Below, piece after piece: positions 27,091 to 34,857 of a stretch of DNA of 41,971 nucleotides. Both the position numbers and the translations under genes were made by a program. The stretch lies in assembly GCA_964244295.1 (NCBI GenBank), contig CAXTIG010000052.1, forward strand, positions 1 to 41,971, given 5' to 3'. The stretch's first letter is position 1; every line of letters starts with the position of its first letter. This DNA comes from JAJAZB01 sp964244295 (GTDB taxonomy: Bacteria; Bacteroidota; Bacteroidia; Cytophagales; Spirosomataceae). The notes below the pieces were generated by a model. It was not told the DNA's origin. It did no database searches and saw nothing but the letters and a program-made list of their open reading frames with translations.

Positions 27091-27442
27091 GGTCATCGCC
27101 ATTCCGCACTTTGCTACCCAGGCAAAGCGACTCGTCAAGAAGTTTTCAACGCTTGAGCAAGACCTTTTTGCATTGCGGGAATCGTTGTTGGAAGAACCTA
27201 CACTCGGCACCTCCCTCGGAGCCGGGCTATACAAAATACGAGTCAGTACCCGGAGCAAAGGCGGTGGAAAAAGTGGCGGGTTTCGGGTAATCACGTACCT
27301 CGTTCAGCAAACGACGGAAGGCACGGACGTGTACCTTGTCACGATTTACGACAAATCGGAAGAAGACAGCATCGACAAAAAAGACGTGCTGAAACTAGTC
27401 AGGAAATACATTTTGTCTCAACTGGGGTCGGACACCCCTTGA
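27080..27442 (+). CDS. RelE/HigB-type toxin (mRNA interferase family)
   Basis: A 120-aa basic protein of the RelE/ParE superfamily. Members of the HigB/RelE branch cut mRNA at the ribosome. The diagnostic region is GLYKIRVSTRSKGGGKSGGF followed by RVITYLV (about residues 50-77), where basic residues line the active cleft. A second strand has DVYLVTIYDKSEEDSI. I start it at ATG 27080, which overlaps the last 11 bp of the antitoxin gene; an in-frame ATG at 27065 would add five residues. The two genes form one translationally coupled unit with a promoter at 26856. The C-terminal helix (DVLKLVRKYILSQL) is complete, so the toxin looks intact. Confidence 0.82.
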   Translation: MANKVIAIPHFATQAKRLVKKFSTLEQDLFALRESLLEEPTLGTSLGAGLYKIRVSTRSKGGGKSGGFRVITYLVQQTTEGTDVYLVTIYDKSEEDSIDKKDVLKLVRKYILSQLGSDTP

Positions 27443-27469
27443 ATTTCCCCGCCTGACCTTTTATTTTAG
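27438..27469 (+). promoter_or_regulatory. Weak candidate promoter for the OmpA-family gene
   Basis: CTTG at 27438-27441 is followed after 20 nt by TATTTTAG at 27462-27469, a one-mismatch version of TAnnTTTG. Spacing is right and the ATG lies 31 nt downstream. The -33 part overlaps the end of the toxin gene. Confidence 0.3.
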
Positions 27470-27499
27470 GGCCAGAATCCGCCCCTTCGGTCCCCACCC

Positions 27500-28966
27500 A
27501 TGTTGAGACGTATCCAATTTCTTCTCCTCCTTTTAGCGGCCTGGCCCGATTCAGGCCAGGCCGGGCCGGAACTCGGTCAAGCCGGGCCACGCCTGGCCGG
27601 GCCACGCCTGGCCGGGCCACGCTTGGCCGGGCCAGAACCCCTCCGGGTGATTGCCCTGTACCGGGTAAAAATCGAAGCCCGTGACAAGCAGGGACAGGAA
27701 ATCCCGGCCTACCTCACCATCGCCGGAACCAAAACCAAAACGCCTTTTCGGAAAAGCCTACAAGACGGCCCCTGCGTACTCAACCTCCGCTCCGGCGATA
27801 CCTACGTGGTGGAGGCCAGCCTGCCGGGATACCTGCCCGTGCGCCGGACCCTCCGCCTCGACCGGCTCGGCAACCCGGCCAAGACTTCCGTGATTTTAGC
27901 GATGGAAATGGTCCCTGAACCCGTGTCGGTGCTGGTCAACGTGGTCGACGATCGCACGGGCTTGCCCATCCCACCTGGCTTTTTGGTTCAAACGGAAAAT
28001 CCGACCACGGGTCAGCCGGGCGAAAGTCAGACTGCCCAGGATGCCAGCCTCCAGCTTTCCACCGAACCTTCCCAGCCCCTGCGCGTGCTGGTGAAAGCCC
28101 CCGGCTACGTTGTGCAGTCGGAGGAAATCAGCGATACCCGGCTCACCCAGGAAGTGACCCTGCGGCTGAAAACCCAGGAAGAACTGGCCGTTCGTCCGTA
28201 TTCGATTCGGGTCATTGGCGAGGATTACAACCAGGCCATCAGTAAATACGACCTCGATGTGCGCGACGAGAGCCTGCAACCCGTGTCGGGCCGTCTCGAT
28301 AGCTACACCGGCGACTGGCAAGTAAACCTGAAACCCCTCGTTAACTACACCATCGAAGTAAAAGCGCCGGGCTTCGTGCCCTACCGCGATACCCTGACCC
28401 GTCCCGACCAATCCACGATTCTGGTGATGTTGCGCCGCGACATCGCGCCTTCCGAACGGCAATCGGTGTCGGTACTCGACGGGTTTACGAGCGAGCGCGC
28501 CGCCGCTGTTGCGGCAGAACCGAAACCAAAACCCGCTTACGTGTCGGTGTGGGAAGAAAAACTGGCGACGGTCGACCGGGCCACAATGCGTCTGTTCGGC
28601 TCGGAGAAGGGCCGGGAATCCGCCGCTTTTCTGCCCCTGGAGCAGCTCAATTTTGAACAAAGCAGCGCCGTAATCCGGGATGAATCGACCGCCCAACTCG
28701 ACCAACTGGCCGCTCTGCTGGTTCATTTCCCGACGGTAAAACTCAAACTGGCCGGCCACACCGACCGCTTCGGCGACCGAAAACTGAATTTCTTTCTGTC
28801 CGACACTCGTGCCGGGGCCGTGGCCAATTACCTCATCGAGAAGGGCATCGACCCCGCCCGAATCCGCTACGAAGGCTTCGGCCATTCCCGCCCCCTTGCC
28901 CCCAGCGACACCGAAGATAATCGCCAGAAAAATCGCCGGGTAGAAGTGTGGGTAGTGGAGAAATAG
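27500..28966 (+). CDS. OmpA-family envelope protein with Pro-rich repeat and carboxypeptidase-like domains
   Basis: A 488-aa exported protein. A short signal peptide (MLRRIQFLLLLLAAW) is followed by a repetitive stretch (GQAGP and three LAGPR-type units, about residues 19-45). Residues about 50-330 look like three successive beta-sandwich repeats of carboxypeptidase-regulatory type (TYVVEASLPGYLPVRRTLRL, LRVLVKAPGYVVQSEEI, NYTIEVKAPGFVPYRDTL). The C-terminal 110 residues are an OmpA peptidoglycan-binding domain, with VKLKLAGHTDRFGDRKLNFF, LSDTRAGAVANYLIEKGI and the ending NRQKNRRVEVWVVEK. It should tether the outer membrane or a periplasmic structure to the cell wall. No membrane barrel is visible. 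A dedicated role cannot be assigned; some Bacteroidota OmpA proteins with such modules work with T9SS or motility. Confidence 0.88.
   Translation: MLRRIQFLLLLLAAWPDSGQAGPELGQAGPRLAGPRLAGPRLAGPEPLRVIALYRVKIEARDKQGQEIPAYLTIAGTKTKTPFRKSLQDGPCVLNLRSGDTYVVEASLPGYLPVRRTLRLDRLGNPAKTSVILAMEMVPEPVSVLVNVVDDRTGLPIPPGFLVQTENPTTGQPGESQTAQDASLQLSTEPSQPLRVLVKAPGYVVQSEEISDTRLTQEVTLRLKTQEELAVRPYSIRVIGEDYNQAISKYDLDVRDESLQPVSGRLDSYTGDWQVNLKPLVNYTIEVKAPGFVPYRDTLTRPDQSTILVMLRRDIAPSERQSVSVLDGFTSERAAAVAAEPKPKPAYVSVWEEKLATVDRATMRLFGSEKGRESAAFLPLEQLNFEQSSAVIRDESTAQLDQLAALLVHFPTVKLKLAGHTDRFGDRKLNFFLSDTRAGAVANYLIEKGIDPARIRYEGFGHSRPLAPSDTEDNRQKNRRVEVWVVEK
27581..27636 (+). repeat. 15-bp in-frame tandem repeat in the OmpA-family gene
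   Basis: Units of 15 bp (GCCGGGCCACGCCTG) run at 27581-27595, 27596-27610 and 27611-27625 (one change) with a partial copy at 27626-27636. A degenerate earlier unit lies at 27560-27580. They encode AGPRL repeats immediately after the signal peptide. The unit is a multiple of three, so copy-number change keeps the frame. Confidence 0.8.
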
Positions 28967-29004
28967 AATTACGAATTTTCTGATTTTCAACACGTTGATT
29001 CAAA

Positions 29005-29511
29005 ATGATTGAGCTGGTTGAAGCCTCGGAATTCCACTTTCCTCTTATCCGCGACATCGCTCAGCGCACTTGGCCGAGTACATTCGGGGCCATTCTTTCG
29101 GACGAACAAATCGAATATATGCTGGAGTTGATGTACAGCCTGCCCGCCCTGGAAAAGCAGGTTGTGGAATCGGGACACCGGTTTTTGCTCGCCCGTGAAG
29201 GAGAAAATTACCTGGGTTATGCGTCGTACGAAACCAATTACGAGGGAAAGTCCACTACGAAACTGCACAAAATTTACCTGTTGCCCGAAAGCCAGGGCAA
29301 GGGCGTCGGCAGGGCTTTAATCGACCGGGTTGGGATGATGGCGCGGGCGGCAGGCAATTCGGTGATTTCGCTCAATGTGAACCGGTACAATCCGGCGGTG
29401 CAGTTTTATGAAAAGCTGGGGTTCCAAACTGTGGGCCACGAAGACATCGACATCGGCAACGGGTTTTTGATGGAAGATTTCGTGATGGAAAAACGAGTTC
29501 CACTCATTTGA
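29005..29511 (+). CDS. GNAT-family N-acetyltransferase
   Basis: A 168-aa cytoplasmic acetyl-CoA-dependent acyltransferase. The core motif A, IYLLPESQGKGVGRALIDRV (about residues 91-110), contains the Q-x-x-G-x-G acetyl-CoA pyrophosphate loop. Motif B follows as SLNVNRYNPAVQFYEKLGF (about 122-140). The N-terminal half (FHFPLIRDIAQRTWPSTFG) is the usual substrate-side helix pair. The acceptor cannot be predicted: this subgroup includes small-molecule and protein acetylases. It stands alone 38 bp after the OmpA-family gene and may be read through from it. Confidence 0.88.
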   Translation: MIELVEASEFHFPLIRDIAQRTWPSTFGAILSDEQIEYMLELMYSLPALEKQVVESGHRFLLAREGENYLGYASYETNYEGKSTTKLHKIYLLPESQGKGVGRALIDRVGMMARAAGNSVISLNVNRYNPAVQFYEKLGFQTVGHEDIDIGNGFLMEDFVMEKRVPLI

Positions 29512-29563
29512 AGAACCAAGAATTTTTTCCAACCAAGAAAGGGAACGACTAAACAGGTTCAAT

Positions 29564-29776
29564 TTACGGCTTTTGCGCAACCGAATCATTCCCTCGCTCT
29601 GAGTCATCAGGTGAAGAAGGCGATCGATCCTTCTTCTGTTGTTGGCGCTGACGGACAAGGCCGATGACGATAAACGCGACACCTACGCCCAAGAAAGCCC
29701 GCTGACTTCCAAATCCAATCGTGATAAACGCAAAGCCAATGGCGATGAAGGCAATTCCAGGTCCTGATTTTTTCAT
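29564..29776 (-). CDS. Small membrane protein of unknown function
   Basis: A 70-aa protein with two hydrophobic stretches (residues about 6-23, GIAFIAIGFAFITIGFG, and about 28-41, FLGVGVAFIVIGLV) followed by a charged, Gln/Ser/Asp-rich tail. It would be a hairpin-type inner-membrane protein with a cytoplasmic tail. It starts 12 bp after the stop of the large T9SS-type protein gene on the same strand. I do not recognise a family. The start and composition look genuine but nothing else supports a function. Confidence 0.6.
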   Translation of the reverse strand: MKKSGPGIAFIAIGFAFITIGFGSQRAFLGVGVAFIVIGLVRQRQQQKKDRSPSSPDDSERGNDSVAQKP

Positions 29777-29788
29777 GCGAAACGTTGG

Positions 29789-32700
29789 TTAGTCCATCAC
29801 TTGAATCCAGCCCTTGCATTTGGCCCCACTGGGGGCGGTAAGCAAGTAATAGTAGGTGCCGTTGGGCACGCCTGGCCCCCAGTCGTTGGGGTAGTTTTCG
29901 GTCAGCAACACGGCTTTTCCCCAGCGGTTGTACACGTCTAATTTCAGGCCCGTCCGGCCCAGATCGAGGTGGTCGTTGCGCCCGTCGCCGTTGGGCGTGA
30001 TGACATTGGGGACCTCCAACGGCGGCTCAATTTCCACTTCCTCCGACGTGCTCAGGCGGCAGGTGCCCCGAAACGCCTGGGCGGTAATCGTGTACCGGCC
30101 CGGTTTGGGGTACTGGTAGGGGTCGGGCTGTGGCCCGCGCAGGGTGTCGCCGTTTCCCAACAGCCAGACGTAACGCTCGGTGCCCGGATTCAGCAATCCC
30201 AACTTCAGGCTGAGGGGCACCCCACATTCTTCCGATTTTTCGAGGGAAAGCTGGGGTTTAAACCGTTCGTCGATGGTCACGGTGACGTTGCGCTGGGCAA
30301 TGCAGCCCGCCGCGTCCACGGTGCGGACGGTGTAGGTGGTCGTAGCCTGGGTCGTGGCGACGGGGTTGGGAATGCCGGGGTTGCTCAGGGTCGCCGCCGG
30401 ACTCCACTCGTAGCGCAAAGCCCCGGAAGCGAACAATTGCACGGGTTGCCCGGCGCACACGCTTGTGTCGGGCCGGACGTTGATCGACCCGATGCCCACC
30501 GTGATCGTGCGCGTGGCGATGGCCTCGCGCTGGCAACTGAGCAGGTTGGTACCTTTCAGCGTGATCGTATAAGTGCCCGCCACCGTGAGGGTCTGGGCCA
30601 GTTCCGTCGGGGTGGTAGCCGTGGTGCTGCCCGACGGACCTTGCACGGTCCAGAGGTAGGTTTTGCCGCCTTCGCTGGTGTTGACGAACCGCAGCGCGAG
30701 GGGCGGACACCCGCTGATGGAATCCTTGCGGTTGCCCTGGTACACGTCGAAACTGACCTTGAGCCGGTCGATGTCGAATTTAAAGGCGGCGTTGTTGCAG
30801 TTGTCACTCGCGTTGATTCGTGACCATGCCCCCGGTGTCGTGGTGAAGTTACTGGCGGAACTGCCGCAGGCGCAGGCGGCGTGGTAAATGAAGCCCCGTT
30901 TGTCGAAACGGCAGGTGCCGCCGTCCACATGGTCGCCGGGACCGGTGCCGTTGCTGCCAAAAAACGTGGCGTAGAGCAAAGACTTCGCCCCGGTTTCGAG
31001 CATCATCAGGTAAAAATTACTCCCATCGGTCGTGCTGCGAAACGCGTCGGGCGTAACGGGCAGGCCGTTGGTGCTGCTCCGGGAGGGAAGCGGTAAACCC
31101 AGCGTGGAATTGGTGCGCCCGCCCCAGCCGCTGAGGTACAGGTTGCCGCATTCGCTCACGAGGAAGGCTGTCGGTACGATGTCGGGCGAGCCACGACCGG
31201 AGCCAACGACGGTCGAGAAAAGACTTCGCGACAACGTTTTGTCGAGTGCCTGGATAAACTGCCCGCTGCCCGTATTTTGGTAGGTGCCCGTTGTAACCGG
31301 GTAGCGACCCGCCGAACTGAGGCCCAGCACGTACACATTTTCGTCTTTGTCCAAATCCACGAGAGCGGCCACGTCAGCATCGTCGGAGCCGAGAAAGCTA
31401 AAATTGCCCAGTTCCAACACGGGCGTGTAGCGCACCACGAACCCATCTTCGGTACCCGAACTTTGGCGTTTGAACGCGCCGGAGTTGGTGCCCAGCGAGG
31501 GGGCGAGGGCATCGGTGCTGGCCGTTACGCCCACTGCATACACCGATCCCGATGCGCCTACGCGCAGACCGTAGGCGGCATCGTAGCCGTTGCCACCGAG
31601 CAACGTACTCCATTCGAGCCGGGCCAGGTCGGGTGAAAGTCGCAGCACCACACCGTCGTAGCTGCCCCGACGCTGGGTTTGGGTTGGGTTGACGAGGGGA
31701 AAATTGGCCGAAGCCGTGACGGAAGCGACGTACACCCGCCCGATCGAATCGGTCATGACTTCGCCCCGGTAAGCATCGCCGTAGTTCCGAATGCTGAGCG
31801 AGCGGTTGAGGTTGAGGCCATCGTTTCCCGCGCCGCCGAGGTAGGTGCTGCCCGTGAGGCGGCGACCGTCGGCGCTGAGTTTAGCCACGTACAGGTCGCT
31901 TCCCCGTGCGTAATCCATGCCGTTGACGGGCGCGTTGTTGTCGTTTAGGGCTTGCCCGCCGTTGAAACTGCGGTCGTAACCCGTAGCGGTCGTGGGAAAG
32001 TTATTGGAAGAAGTCGTTCCAAAAATCACGAGTTCGCCCTGAGAATTGACGATCAGGCTGTGGGGCACGTCGGTTTCATTGCCGCCGAGGTACGTCGCGT
32101 ACAGCAGACGGGTTCCGTCGGGGCTGAATTTAAGAATCGCCACGTCCCACACGCCCCCGCCCCGCACCTGAAAAGCCCCGTTGGTGGTGGGAAAGCCCGT
32201 CACGTCGAGGGCCGAACCGCCGGAGTACAGGTTGCCCGCCGCATCGTAGGTGGCGGTGTGGCCCCAGTTGTCGGCTACCGAGCCACTGAAGGTCGAGAAA
32301 ATCAGCGCGGGGTCGATCACCAGCGGCTGGCGCGGGTCGTAGTTGGTGCCGATTTGGAAACGGACGGTGTTTTTTTCCAGTAAAAACCGGGACGTGATTT
32401 CGCGGCTGCGGGCGTTGGGGGTATCCTGAAACGAGTAGGGGGCCAGTTCCTTCAGCGTGCCGAAGCGGTGGGCGACGTGGAGATTTCCGTTTTCGAGGCG
32501 CAGGGCGTCGGCCCCGTCGTAGCGCAGACGGATGGTTGCCGGGCTAAAGCCCGGCGCTACCACAAATTCGTACTTGAGGGTGGTCTGGTGCGCGTACAGC
32601 CGCAGGTCGATGCCGGGGTACACTTCCCGCAGCCACACTTCGCTAAAGGCAGGCACGTCACTGGCCCTGCGGTCGCCCAGAAAATAACTTCGTGGCACTC

Positions 32701-33034
32701 CGTCGGGTTGCCGACCTTCGGCTCGGGGGTCGGGGTTGGCCCCTTCCAGGGTTATTGCGATGGCTTGGGCATCGAAGAGTGCGGGGGCAGGGCGATCGTC
32801 CGGTTTCGGTTGATGGCGGGCATTGAGGGCATTCGTATCGAAAAATACGTACCGCAGAGAAGCTTTTTTTACCAGCAAAAATCCGCCCGGCACGTCGGCC
32901 CGAAATCGGATTTCGGGGTCCCACTGTCCGTCGTTCCGCACGAAACGCGGCCCCGGCGTGGGGGCGGCTTGCGCGGGGCCGAGGCCCAGGGCGAGGTTAA
33001 AAAAAGAGAAGAGCAGTACGGAAAACGTTCGCAT
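29789..33034 (-). CDS. T9SS-secreted beta-propeller/PKD protein with gliding-motility C-terminal domain
   Basis: A secreted protein of about 1081 aa. I start it at ATG 33034 (MRTFSVLLFSFFNLALGLGP), a clear signal peptide, because a promoter element at 33104-33111 lies inside the longer reading frame. The N-terminal domain (RFVRNDGQWDPEIRFRADVP) is the kind seen at the head of SBBP-repeat proteins. Then come repeated beta-propeller blades with LLYATYLGGNETDVPHSLIV, STYLGGAGNDGLNLN and STLLGGNGYDAAYGLRV. A PKD-like domain (PPLALRFVNTSEGGKTYLWT) and an Ig-like segment (INVRPDTSVCAGQPVQLFAS) follow. The last 75 residues are a type B/gliding-motility C-terminal domain (VPNVITPNGDGRNDHLDL ... LDVYNRWGKAVL ... 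GTYYYLL), the export signal recognised by the type IX system, whose SprA channel is encoded nearby. It is probably attached to the cell surface; its ligand is unknown. Confidence 0.92.
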   Translation of the reverse strand: MRTFSVLLFSFFNLALGLGPAQAAPTPGPRFVRNDGQWDPEIRFRADVPGGFLLVKKASLRYVFFDTNALNARHQPKPDDRPAPALFDAQAIAITLEGANPDPRAEGRQPDGVPRSYFLGDRRASDVPAFSEVWLREVYPGIDLRLYAHQTTLKYEFVVAPGFSPATIRLRYDGADALRLENGNLHVAHRFGTLKELAPYSFQDTPNARSREITSRFLLEKNTVRFQIGTNYDPRQPLVIDPALIFSTFSGSVADNWGHTATYDAAGNLYSGGSALDVTGFPTTNGAFQVRGGGVWDVAILKFSPDGTRLLYATYLGGNETDVPHSLIVNSQGELVIFGTTSSNNFPTTATGYDRSFNGGQALNDNNAPVNGMDYARGSDLYVAKLSADGRRLTGSTYLGGAGNDGLNLNRSLSIRNYGDAYRGEVMTDSIGRVYVASVTASANFPLVNPTQTQRRGSYDGVVLRLSPDLARLEWSTLLGGNGYDAAYGLRVGASGSVYAVGVTASTDALAPSLGTNSGAFKRQSSGTEDGFVVRYTPVLELGNFSFLGSDDADVAALVDLDKDENVYVLGLSSAGRYPVTTGTYQNTGSGQFIQALDKTLSRSLFSTVVGSGRGSPDIVPTAFLVSECGNLYLSGWGGRTNSTLGLPLPSRSSTNGLPVTPDAFRSTTDGSNFYLMMLETGAKSLLYATFFGSNGTGPGDHVDGGTCRFDKRGFIYHAACACGSSASNFTTTPGAWSRINASDNCNNAAFKFDIDRLKVSFDVYQGNRKDSISGCPPLALRFVNTSEGGKTYLWTVQGPSGSTTATTPTELAQTLTVAGTYTITLKGTNLLSCQREAIATRTITVGIGSINVRPDTSVCAGQPVQLFASGALRYEWSPAATLSNPGIPNPVATTQATTTYTVRTVDAAGCIAQRNVTVTIDERFKPQLSLEKSEECGVPLSLKLGLLNPGTERYVWLLGNGDTLRGPQPDPYQYPKPGRYTITAQAFRGTCRLSTSEEVEIEPPLEVPNVITPNGDGRNDHLDLGRTGLKLDVYNRWGKAVLLTENYPNDWGPGVPNGTYYYLLTAPSGAKCKGWIQVMD

Positions 33035-33103
33035 GGTGCGGCGAATGGGGACCCGTAAGCTACGAAAAAAACGTGGCCCGCTGGGAAGTGGCACCCCGTT
33101 TTT

Positions 33104-33111
33104 CAAAGGTA
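33104..33111 (-). promoter_or_regulatory. -7 promoter element of the T9SS-secreted protein gene
   Basis: CAAAGGTA on the plus strand reads TACCTTTG on the minus strand, an exact TAnnTTTG. The predicted transcript would begin near 33097, about 60 nt before the ATG at 33034, and this decides against the longer reading frame beginning at 33106. A TTTC 18 nt upstream could act as -33. Confidence 0.5.
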
Positions 33112-33265
33112 AAAGGAAGCCGTTGTTCCGAAACCAGCGATTGCCGCGCCTGCTTGCCCGGTAGGGAACGGCCGTAAAGTGGGTGTCCGGCTGCTACCGA
33201 GGGCCCTTTCTCGCAAACCACCCGCATCGACATCGACGGGTGCAAAGCCACTACCCACTTCCTAA

Positions 33266-33889
33266 TCACCTACTTTTTATCGACCGAATGTCGAGTATCC
33301 GCTCGCAAAAATCGTATTCGGCGGGTTGGTTAGAGGCGATGATCAGGGTGACGTCGGGGGGGAGTTGGCGCACGTGCTGCTGGTACCAAGCGGCGCCCTG
33401 GGCGTCGAGATTAGCGGTGGGTTCGTCGAGGAGCACCAGGCTGGCTTCGGAATACAGCGCCAGACCAAGTTTAACCCGCTGTTTCATACCCGATGAAAAG
33501 TACCGGAGAACTTTGTGCCGGGCGTGGGAAAGTTCGAGCAGTTCGGCAAAACCGTCGGGTGTCAGGCCCCGCCGCAGGGGTTTGAAGCGAACGTGAAAGC
33601 GCAGCAGTTCAACGAGGGTAAACTCCTCGACCAATTCGAGGTAAGGCGCAGCGAAAGTAAGGTGACGAAAAATGGCCTCGGGTTCGATCGGCCGATCGGC
33701 GAGCCGGTAGGAGAGGGTACCCTCGCTGGCGGGTACGGCCCCGCTCAGCACCTGAAGCAAGGTAGATTTGCCGCTGCCATTCGGCCCCGTTACGGCCAGC
33801 GGCTCGCTTGGTACCAGGTCGAGCGAAAGTCCCCGGAAAATCCACTCCCGGTCGAATCGCTTGCCGAGGTTTTGAAGGGAGAGGCGCAC
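33266..33889 (-). CDS. ABC transporter ATP-binding protein
   Basis: A 207-aa ATPase subunit. Walker A is GPNGSGKST (residues 35-43), the signature is YFSSGMKQRVKLGLAL, Walker B is ASLVLLDEPTANLD, and a switch-type IIASNQ follows. I use GTG at 33889 (VRLSLQNLGKRF) as the start. The reading frame stays open to 33973, but the added 28 residues would be translated from the palindromic GGAGAAT repeat upstream and do not resemble any ABC N-terminus. No permease gene is present in the window. It resembles CcmA-type exporters in size, but function cannot be set from this alone. It follows lpxA on the same strand, so a link to envelope lipid or heme export is possible (inference). Confidence 0.88.
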   Translation of the reverse strand: MRLSLQNLGKRFDREWIFRGLSLDLVPSEPLAVTGPNGSGKSTLLQVLSGAVPASEGTLSYRLADRPIEPEAIFRHLTFAAPYLELVEEFTLVELLRFHVRFKPLRRGLTPDGFAELLELSHARHKVLRYFSSGMKQRVKLGLALYSEASLVLLDEPTANLDAQGAAWYQQHVRQLPPDVTLIIASNQPAEYDFCERILDIRSIKSR

Positions 33890-33900
33890 AAAAAATGGAG

Positions 33901-33968
33901 AATTGAGAATGGAGAATGGAGAATGAAATGCAGTCGTGCATTTCATTCTCCATTCTCCATTCTCCATT
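33901..33968. repeat. Near-perfect 32-bp palindrome of GGAGAAT heptamers
   Basis: 33905-33932 and 33937-33964 are perfect reverse complements over 28 bp with a 4-nt loop (GTCG). After one mismatch, three more pairs extend it to 33901-33968. The arm contains three tandem GGAGAAT units. It lies between lpxA and the ABC ATPase gene and could act as a terminator or attenuator. It reads open in the ABC frame but is very unlikely to be coding. Confidence 0.8.
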
Positions 33969-33973
33969 GTCAA

Positions 33974-34768
33974 TTATTCCACTACTCCCGTCCTTCCCGG
34001 CGCTTTCATAATGCCGCGCTCGGAGTTGCGGATGAAGTTGACGATTTCGTCGCGTTCGGCGGAGGCGGGCAGTTCGATTTCGATCCGGTTGAGGGCCTCG
34101 GAGTTGTTGTAGCCCCGCAGGTAGATGTAGCGGTAGATCTCCTGAATCTCGGCGATTTTTTCGTTGGAAAAACCCCGTCGACGCAGGCCAATCGAGTTCA
34201 GACCCACGTAGGCCAACGGCTCGCGGCCCGCTTTGGTGAAGGGGGGAACGTCTTTGCCCACCAGCGAACCGCCCGAAATCATGACGTGCGGTCCGATTTT
34301 ACAGAATTGGTGAATGGCCGTCGTGCCTCCTACGATGGCCCAGTCGCCCACTTCGACGTGTCCGGCCATTTGTACGGCGTTAGAAATCACACAGTTGTCG
34401 CACAAAATGCAGTCATGGGCGATGTGGACGTAGGCCATCACGAGGCAATTGGAGCCGACCGTGGTGCGCCCGTAGGCCGAGGTGCCCCGGTTGATGGTCA
34501 CGCATTCGCGGATGGTGGTGTTGTCGCCGATGACCACCAGGCTGTCTTCGCCTTTGAATTTGAGGTCCTGGGGAATGGCGGCGATGACCGCGCCGGGGAA
34601 AATCCGGCAGTTTTTGCCGATGCGGGCACCTTCGAAGATCGTCACGTTCGAGCCGATGTAGGTGCCTTCGCCGATTTCCACGTTTTTGTGAATCACCGCG
34701 AAGGGTTCGATCACCACGTTGGCGGCAATGCGGGCATCGGGATGAACGTAGGCGAGGGGTTGAATCAT
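33974..34768 (-). CDS. lpxA: UDP-N-acetylglucosamine acyltransferase
   Basis: A 264-aa cytoplasmic left-handed beta-helix enzyme that performs the first step of lipid A synthesis: transfer of a 3-hydroxyacyl chain from ACP to the 3-OH of UDP-GlcNAc. Hexapeptide repeats run from residue 1 to about 185 (VHPDARIAANVVIEPFAVIH, VEIGEGTYIGSNVTIFEGAR). The HIAHDC motif at 115-120 contains the catalytic His (His118, aligned with E. coli His125). The C-terminal helical domain has NSIGLRRRGFSNEKIAEIQE. It is part of the minus-strand cluster lpxD > lpxC-fabZ > lpxA. A 7-nt repeat-bearing gap of 89 bp separates it from lpxC-fabZ. Confidence 0.96.
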   Translation of the reverse strand: MIQPLAYVHPDARIAANVVIEPFAVIHKNVEIGEGTYIGSNVTIFEGARIGKNCRIFPGAVIAAIPQDLKFKGEDSLVVIGDNTTIRECVTINRGTSAYGRTTVGSNCLVMAYVHIAHDCILCDNCVISNAVQMAGHVEVGDWAIVGGTTAIHQFCKIGPHVMISGGSLVGKDVPPFTKAGREPLAYVGLNSIGLRRRGFSNEKIAEIQEIYRYIYLRGYNNSEALNRIEIELPASAERDEIVNFIRNSERGIMKAPGRTGVVE

Positions 34769-34772
34769 AAAC

Positions 34773-34857
34773 AGTTTGCAGTTTAACAGTTTGCAGTTTG
34801 AAGTTTTTCAGGGCTGAAATTCCAACAACTGAAAACCGTAAACCGAAAACTGAAAAC
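34773..34857. repeat. Imperfect inverted repeat of CAGTTTG-type heptamers between lpxC-fabZ and lpxA
   Basis: On the plus strand the left half carries CAGTTTGCAGTTTAACAGTT-like tandem units and the right half carries their loose complements (AACTGAAAAC, GAAAACTGAAAAC). Pairing is imperfect but long. It fills the whole spacer between two lipid A genes on the same strand, so it may attenuate or process the transcript. Confidence 0.5.

Noticed and set aside
33060..33269. 69-codon minus-strand frame upstream of the T9SS protein
   Set aside because: It spans the promoter element and a region of small inverted repeats; the composition is not protein-like.
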